DNA of 64,000 nucleotides from contig OZ020250.1 in the NCBI GenBank assembly GCA_963971285.1, positions 7,114,499 through 7,178,498 of the forward strand, written 5' to 3'. Of this stretch, positions 45,501-54,500 are shown piece by piece. The stretch is from Astropecten irregularis. Its lineage: Eukaryota; Echinodermata; Asteroidea; Paxillosida; Astropectinidae. Made by a program: the position numbers and the translations under genes. The notes beneath the pieces were generated by a model. It was given only the letters and a program-made list of their open reading frames with translations. It had not been told where the DNA came from and made no database searches. Within the stretch, counting starts at the first letter, position 1, and every line of letters starts with the position of its first letter.

Positions 45501-48500
45501 CGAATGCGGTTTCTCAGAGCAGATAATGCAGCATCTACTGCGATGCCTACTCTTGGAGGACGAGTGCTGCCTTGAAGATATGACAAGTGCAAATGAGAAG
45601 GCCCTCAACTGCGCAAGAGCCTGGCCGAACATTTGAAGGCAATCAGAGGAGCTAGATGGTGGACACGAAAGGAGGAGTTATGCTACAGAGTGTCTAGTTT
45701 GGTTGAATTATAATTTTGATGAATCCATTCGTGGGCGTATGTTAAATAAATATAGAACCGAATTAAGCATCAAATCTGTCTGTCTAATGACGAATCTATT
45801 TTAAAAGTGTCATTTTGCTTGCCGTTTCTTCTTTTTTTTGTCTCGAAATCTGCATGACAATATTATAGATTGCATTGTAACGTTTCAAACTACAAAATCA
45901 TTGAATCCGCTGGATCGAGTACGCGTGGATTTCAACAAGATATTCTGTGCTCGGGGAAGTTGTTTTGGGTTGGACTGGATCTATGGTTGCTGTCAAATTG
46001 GCTCAGCTGCATCAGGTTAAACTGTTGGTTGACTGGGTGGTGTGCATAAATTAGAGACTGGGCGTGGCTGGATTGGAGATGATGTGCTCTTGATGGTTGG
46101 CTGAATCCCGAATGGTTGTCCAGTCTACAGTTCTTATAGTAGATACCTGCGAGGACCGGGAGCTGGTGGTGGAAGTGGGTTTAATGCAGCCTGTGATTAT
46201 GTGAAGGACAGAATTGAGCTGTGCATCTACTTTGTTGGTGTGTCAGCTACGACCCCAGGCAGAGACGCAGTACTCAGCGGGAGCATAGGCTAGGGCAAGC
46301 GACGAGGAGCGGGGAGTGGAGATTGAAGTTAGCTCTCCAGTCATGGCCGCAGAGTCTGCATGAAAGGCATATTCTTGCGGATGTTTTACCAACACATTAT
46401 GCGCATGATAGAGGAAGGTGAGTGATCGGTCGAGTTTCACTCCAATGTAAGTGGGTGTTGCACTGAAGAGGAGTAGGACTCCATTGAGTTTGACTCTGAG
46501 CCGACGGCCTGCATCCTTGTTGTTCATGTGGAAGACAGAGCTATTGGTCTTCTGTTCGTTGACCAACATGTGATATCTCGTTTCACTAGGTCACATATCT
46601 TGTCGTGCAGCTTTTATTTCATAGCGACCGGAACACGACGTGGCGTTTTCCGTACTGGTCACACATCAAGATCAATGTTGATGTTGTACGTCATGCTTGT
46701 CATCCTAGACCTAATATCTAGGTCGTCCTCAGACGAGCCTTCTACTGTCGCTTCCAGTCATTCCGGTTTTCGATACTTCCTGCCAGCTCGCTGGTGCTTT
46801 GCACTCCTGCGTCCTTCTTGGGAACGTCCAGATATGTTACTGTGGGACGTCCTCGTGCCCGGTGCCCATGCGCTGGTTCCCACAGCACCAGTTCGCTGGC
46901 AAGCAGCTCTTGGTGTCTTTGACAGTGTCCGGCAAGTCTCATTCTCCTGGCAGCTATTTTGTCGCTCACCCTGGATACACTAGTATACAGAGCCTCGTTG
47001 GTTACATGTGCGCTCTTACTGATGTTCAGCACTACACGTAACATTCTAGTGTAGTACACGTATAGAGCTTTCTGCAGGGTTGGGTTCAGGGTCCATCATT
47101 CACTGCCATAAAGGAGAACAGATTCCACCGTTGCGTAGAAGAAGCTAAGTCTGACTTGTCGGGGGAGGTTGGAGTTCCAAACACTAGCCATGCCATTCGG
47201 GGGTCTAAAAATACATAATCTGAACACATTTATCAGCTAAAATCCTCAAAGAGTTTGCTTACGAGCTCAGTGAACCTGTTACTAGCATTTTAAATGCTTC
47301 ATTTCAGCAAGGTTTTGTTCCAGTCCAGTGGAAGCAGGCTAATGTAGTGCCTATTCCTAAAGTTAGTCCCCCCACACTGCAGAAATTGAGACCCATCTCT
47401 CTAACTCCATTGTTGGCCAAAATTGCTGAAGGTTATATATGCAAATGGGTTATGAAGTCGATGAGTTTACAACTTGATAATAGACAGTTTGGTAACAGAA
47501 AAGGTATTTCTACCACTCACTGTTTAATTGATATTTACCACCATTTGGTTTCTGGAGCTAATAATTACAACAATATCAGTACTTTAATTCTCACAGACTT
47601 TAGTAAAGCTTTTGATTCAATTAACCACCAGTTTGCTATTAATAGTCTTATTGATTTTGGAGTTTCCCCCTCTATTGTCAATTGGATTGTTAGTTTTTTG
47701 ACAGAGCGTCAGCAAAGAGTTAGATACAAACAAACATATTCTGAATGGCAAACTCTCTCAGGTGGAGTACCCCAAGGAAGTAAGTTAGGACCTGTGATTT
47801 TTCTTGCATGTATAAATAATGCTGTTGACTCTGGTTTTAGTAAATGTTGGAAATACGTCGATGGTCTGACGTTAGGGGAAAATAGATTACTCGATAAACA
47901 AACTAATTTACAATTAGATCTTGACAATTTGAACCAGTGGGCAGACAACAATGGCTTTTCATTGAACCCCACTATATGTCAAGCTATGCAGGTTTATTTT
48001 GGTAGGAAAAACCCCACTGAATCGGTCTACTTTATATCTGACATGCAGTTACAGTATGTTTCTAAGGTGAAACTTTTGGGAGTTACACTCCAAAACAATT
48101 TAAAATGGGATAGCCATGTTGCCGATTTAATTGTCAGGTCTAATCGTAAACTGTACATGTTTCGGAAATTAATGAACTGGTTATTGTGTACAAGAGTTAC
48201 ATTCGTTCTATCTTGGAATATGCTACTCCGGTTTGGCATTCATCTTTGACATCGAAACAGTCGAATCAAATTGAATCTATCCAGAAACGCATTTGCCGTA
48301 TTATCTTAGGACTTGCCTACAATAATTATAGCCAAGCACTTGATGTTTTAAAACTGGTATCTTTGAGTGAAAGGCGATTGCATTTATGCCAAAAATTCAT
48401 TGTTAAAACGTACCGCTCAAACAAATTTGTAGACTGGTTTCCAAAAGTAAATAGATGCCACTCGATGACTCTAAGATCAACCCGGATATCAGATAGAATT

Positions 48501-51500
48501 CACGCTAACACAAATATATTTAAAAACAGTCCTATTCCATACCTGACTCGATTACTGAACGACTCCTGATCTTAAGTCTATGGCTCTTTTTGTTTAAGTG
48601 TATGTGTGTGAGGGGGGGGGGGGGGTTACTTTATATTTTTCTTTAAACGATTACTTTTTGTTTAATTTTAATTTAACTTTATTATTTTAATTGCGATCCG
48701 TTTACTTTTCATATTTAATGTATACCTTTTAAATATTTTTAAACATTTTTTTAATTGTAAACTTCATGCAATTCAGCCCTCGGGCTGCTGAATGAGGGTA
48801 TAATAAACCATGAATAATAATAATAACATACAAAATGGACCACTCTGTCAAGGAAACTGTGTCATGCTGCATTTTTTAGACTTTTGCACAGATTGGGTGA
48901 AGCACAACATCACTGAGGGAAACGTGGCGTGATCAAGCCTCCAAACAGCCCTGGCCAGCCAACGTAGTGTTGGTGAAGATGCCTTAACGTTGAAGGACGT
49001 GTATTCGATCCCAAGGATCGATAACTCGTTGGCCCCTTTATGGGTCGAAATGATTTTCAACGCTGGATCATTCTACAGATTACTGGCAGGTAAGCTGGAC
49101 AATGAAGCTAAGCAGAAATAATCAGCATTCCTTTTGAGAAGTGGTGTGTATTGCTAGGGCGTGGTGCCATTTGGTTTGTTTAACGTATCATCGCCGCTCG
49201 AGCGACGGGCGGAGCGAGTTTTGGCAGACCAATTGTGGGAAACCGTTCTGGTCTATCTGGAGGACATTTTCGTCTTTGGAAAGATGTTGCAGTTGGAACT
49301 AAAGCTCTTGAAGTTCTCTTACGGCGCCTAGGATATGCAAGATTGAAACTAGAGTCCAAGGAGTTTAGAAGTGTGACATACCTGTGGGGATAATAGCATT
49401 GCAACTGACCCAGGGATTCTGAAGGTGAGTCTTGAAAGAGTGGCTGACGCCGAAGGATGTCAACGAGGTCCATAGCTTCCTCTGACTGGCGGTTTAAATA
49501 AAGTTGGTCTGTTATGTCACTCTTTCAAGGTATAAGTCCGTTACATCGCTTGACCGAGACGGGGCAGGAGTGGAGCGAGGAGTGTTAAGCCACCTTTCAT
49601 TAGTTTTAACATAGTTAAAGTAGGCTCCTATATTTGCCTTTCTGGAGGAGGAATACATACTAGACACAAATAACCCATATTGTGGAGTGTTAGCGGTACT
49701 TTCCCAGGTGATAAATAAATTGTTTAGAGCGAGTGATCTCTTCCAAAACTACAGCGTTAAGTTAGATAAATTTCGTCAGATCATGTATGGGCGTCAGTTC
49801 GTCGTATTTAGCATTGACCATAATGTACTACGCTGGCTGATGAATTACAGGCACACACAAGGGCAGCTTTTCTCGTTGAATGCAGGTCATTCAGCGAGTA
49901 AGACATGACCATAGTTCATCTCTTCGAAAGGAGATAGGAGATCTCATCGAAACGCTGATGGATTGAGTCTGAGGCACAACAGGCACAACGTGTATAGCTG
50001 TGTCAGAGCAGAAGCAGAAGAGAACGAGTCTACTTTTGTGAAGGCTCTACATTGCATTGTAGACTACAGGTGCTTCTTTGCAGGCGGCAGTTGAAAAATG
50101 AAAGTACAATTGATCGTATACCCGAAGCCTATTGGAAAGAGATTGTAAAGGAAGTATATGGCTTGCCCAAAGGAGCACACATAGGTCAGGCAAATACAGT
50201 GAAAAGGTAGAGGCAGGCTACTTGCATTGGATGGGAGCAGACATGAGGTCGTGGGTCAGTCACCTGCCAAGGCCCGGAAAGCTTCTCTTCAGCATAACGC
50301 TGTCGGTGCGCCTCCAGCATGTATAGGCATTGGACATAATGTGCCCCTCCCGAGACAAATAAAGTACGTATTAGTCGTCGGAAACTAAGCCAATTGGGTC
50401 GAAGCGTACCCAAAACGCGACGGGATGGTAGATATGGTGAGAGATTGTGGCTAGAGTTTGTGTCGGGGTTCAGCTGCAGGTTCGTTATCCACATCGAGTT
50501 GCATTCAGATCAGGGACGCAATTTTGAGTAAAACAAATTATTCTTCGTTCAGTTGTGTTGCATCCTGAGTATCCGGAAGACACGCACAACGTCATATAAC
50601 CCCAAGTCCGATGGATTGATAGAAACGTTCAACCGGGACTTATAATGAATGGTTTCCTTGATGATTAATCCTCGTAAGCGACAACGGGACTTGGAAGAGA
50701 AGTTGGCATAGTGTTGCAAACAGAGCAACACAACACAAGTCCACTGGAGAGACACTTACAAAACACGAAAACGTTAGGTCAGAAACAGTATATGCCGTTA
50801 GCCTAGCGACTAGAAGAAGTGGAGAGGGTAAAAAAGTGGCGTAGACGATAGCATTCTCTTCAATGAACTTGGACAGAATTGTTCACAGCCTGTTGTCCTG
50901 TACCGATGGAGATTATCAATGTGCTCTACCAATAGAAAAACAATATTAAAGGAGATGATTGAATGTCTGAAGTGTGGTGGAGGATTTCTGCCATATCGAA
51001 GTCGTGGCGGCACCTGGAGGTGGAACATGGTCCGAATGTATACTACCGATGTCGAAGATGAATGCACAACGCAACAGCAGGCGGGGTAACCTCAGGCATC
51101 ATTATTTGCTGGGAATGTTATCCAGATAACCTGAGTGAGGTATCTTACATCAAGGGAGAAGTATGTGACCAGGAAAAGCCGCAAAATGAAACAGGGATGG
51201 GACTCCTGGATGATCGAGACGGGTGTGGTAGACAACCCCAGACTGAGCTTGCTCCCTTGGCGTTCATCAGTTAGACCGCTCGTTGACGTCGGTTGAGGAC
51301 GTTCATGTTAATGTTGATTTTATGAGAACATTTACACTGCAAAGCTCCTTCATCCGATCTTACTGAGTACGAACGAAGTATTGAGAGCCATTATCATCAC
51401 CGCCTCGATCTCAATTTGTTATTCCGTAGGGCTCTATACAGACTCTACATGCTGGTCTACCGATACAACGTTAGCGGTGTAGTTCACTCAGAGGTTGGTA

Positions 51501-54500
51501 TGCCGTCGCATTATTGTTTTGACCCTGGCTCTTGTCCGGACGTTAACGTTTGTGACCGGGCAAGCCTCCTACAACTTGTATGCCTCGTCAATTGGCCAAT
51601 GTTGCCTTTATACAATGCCAAATAATGTTGAATTTAAAAGAAGTATTCATTTGAAATGATATTTCGACCCTTGAATTATTCTATTCCCTTAATAACAATT
51701 ATTATGTTCCCTCGAAATTATTCCGTCCCTAAAAAGTTTATTTCAATCGGAGGTGACGAATCGCATTATTTTTAAGAAACGAAATATAAAGTAGAATCAT
51801 TTTTTTACTTAGTTTCATGGGTTCAAAATATCTTCAATTTTAATGTGACTTTAATGTGATTTTGTAAACACGAACGAAATTTAAAAATTCGAGGTAAACC
51901 AGTGGCGTATTTGGGAGGGGACACGTCCCCCGGGCGCCACTTTTGAGCAGCGCAAAAAAATACATGTGTTTGTACTTGAAGAAACACAAGTCAGTTTCCG
52001 AGCTTATTCCAGTCTGATTATTATGTTATAGGTAACAGCGAAATGCTAAACTTTCTGCTCCGTGAACATGACTGTACAAATTTAGCCCAATACAGAAATA
52101 GCAATATCAGCGGTGTCTTAAAGGTAGTATCAAACTTTAATTGGTAACCTTTATAGAATATCTGCGGTCTGTTCATAGTTTGATTTTTCATGATATAAAA
52201 ACAGACCTGTACAATTTCCACTCAATTTATCATAGCACTAGCAGTAGAACAAGAGTGAATGTGTGATTTTTTTTCTTCATAATAATGGATAAATACAGCA
52301 TTTTGGGCAGAAATGGTATGTTTTTACCAGATCTATCTTTATACCCTGTAAGCTATAGATAAATGTGTGGAAAATTCGTTTTTGGTTTTTCACCTACAAA
52401 CGTATGGTAGTACCTTTTTTTGTCGTAATAAATCGTCAGAAGTGCCGTAACTGGTCCAGTGATACATGCAAAAATACAAACACATGCATATGACAAACGC
52501 AGAAATGGCTGAATAGTATTATATGACGGCGCACATACGGTATTTAGTATGTATGGTTGTGCATGATTGTCGGTGGAAACAGCAAAATGCTTGATTTTCT
52601 AGCTCGTTATGTCTGTGCAATTAGCCTAGTGGAAATATCCATATCAACGCCTCACAGGCTTCCAAATTGTTATATTCGACTCAAAACCCTGTGTACAAAG
52701 TCTAAGGTAAATACAATTAATAAAAAAAATCAATCTCTCGATGACATCATTAAAACAAAATTTATTTGATAATATTATGCTATAGGATCTTCGCTCGGTG
52801 TAACTTTGATGAAGATTGAATGAGGCAAAGTGGCCCAACAATAAATATTGATAATTAAATATAGTGATGACGCCAAAACTTGCTATGGGAAAAAAAGGGG
52901 GAAGAAAAAAGAAAACGAAAACCTGTAGGAAACAATTAGTTTTTTTTTTAATTTAGTTGAAATCAAATCCCTAATGATCAAACAAAGATAGATCCCAATT
53001 TCAAATTGTCTGGATTCTTCCTTTTTTTTTTCATTGGCATCAGAGCTTGGAAGTTGGGGCGCAATTTTAGCGCTTGCCCAGGGCTCCAATTTTCCACCGA
53101 GGTAAACACAAAATATTAGGGAACGAAACAAATTTCGTTTCTTTGTGAAACCATTCAGTTAATCTCGAAATTATGAATTTGGCTTTGATCTTGTTTCAAG
53201 GCATTAAAAACCAGCATATCACACTCAACATGTTATCATTATTATAGTTAGCAAACAAACGTTCAGCTTTGTAAATTTAATGGTATCCGATGGTCCATTA
53301 AATGTGTTGGTCATATCTTGATCAGAATTGAGACCCAAGAACCAACAATTCCTGTCTTTAAAGTCACCACAGTGAAAACTGAAATATTTCGTGTATCGTA
53401 TCAAATCCCTGTCACAAACCAAACCAAAAATGCGTCTTCACTCTTATACTCGCCATGTTTATATACATTCATATAACGACTTAAGGCATTCCCACAATAT
53501 TTCAATGTTCATGTATTGTTTTTAAGTTTTTTTGTGGATATTTAGTAGATGCAAAATACAGACAACAGTGTAAACAACAAAAATGAAAATCCTGAAACCG
53601 TTTCGGACTCGCGCCAGAACAATGTTTTTCAAAACATCTAAAAAAAAAAGGAAAAAAAAGGTACACTACCGCCTCTTGCTGATGTATACACAAATCCTGG
53701 TCGCGCCATATAAGGCCACCTAATCGTTCAATTTATGGCATGACTAATTGGTCTGCCATTCTTCAAAATTACAAACACTCCATTAGGTAGTTGCATAATG
53801 CACTTAACATCGATTTTCCCAACTAATTGGTGGCTCGAACAAGAAGGTTCAGGATCAAGTTGAAACGCTAGCAATGTATCTGATTCAGCAGTCTACATGA
53901 CTACGTAGTAAACAATTTCTAAACCACGGGTCTAACGATATAAATTTGAGACAACTATAATAATCCGATCAAGTCGGCTACGGTTAAAAATAGAAAATGA
54001 CACAGCTGTCATGTCTGCGCAGGCGTGGAAGCTAGTTTTAGAGTTTGGCGAGATTCCGTTTTAGTAATCATTTTTGCACTTTTGTAAGCACATGCAAAGA
54101 TTCCAAAGAGTGGGGGAAAAACAAACAACAAACTCCTCAAAAGTGCATAATAGGAAGAGTACTCTGTTGTATTTGGACAATAAGTATGCTCTATTTGGGC
54201 TAGCTGTGGCACGGAATTTTACATATTTAAATTAACTGTCTTTCCCTCGATTGACCCTGTCGAAACTAGCCGACAGTCAACGTTACTATCCGAAGTCGGA
54301 CGAAAACGAGTCCCTAAAATGTCAAACATTGACTTTTTTTGGTCACGTGACCATCCAGTACACGTAGCCGGTATCGGAACCTATATTTGACAGACGATAG
54401 TCGGGAGCTTTTTGGGTCCGGGAACCAGACTAACGATCTCCCACACGCGAAGAATTACATACCCTCAACGACCGAAAGCACTTCACTCCATTGGAGTTTG

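Larger units (their letters stand above)
47215..48825 (+). mobile_element. 5'-truncated CR1/L2-like LINE
   Basis: Reverse transcriptase starts mid-domain (WKQANVVPIPKV at about 47330) and runs to 48249. It has LRPISLTPLLAKI, LTDFSKAFDSINHQ, SGGVPQGSKLGPV and YVDGLTLGE. The frame then shifts near 48180 into the C-terminal ORF 48186-48569. The 3' end at about 48770-48825 has a hairpin and a (AAT)n tail, as expected for target-primed insertion. Confidence 0.85.
44521..51260 (+). mobile_element. Decayed Ty3/gypsy-like element split by LINE insertions
   Basis: Remnants of one pol-type element appear in the right order on the plus strand: a CCHC knuckle (44581-44622), protease-like sequence (44810-45133), then after 3.8 kb of LINE material, reverse transcriptase (48900-49500), RNase H (49640-49910) and integrase (50100-50700). 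Every part has stops and frame changes and no LTRs were found. It sits in intron 1 of gene B, opposite to the gene. The LINEs must be younger than the gypsy copy. Confidence 0.6.

Noticed and set aside
45433-46580. Twin-primed LINE inversion linking the plus fragment at 45.4 kb and the minus fragment at 46.2 kb
   Set aside because: The order is wrong for twin priming: the inverted 5' part should precede the 3' part.
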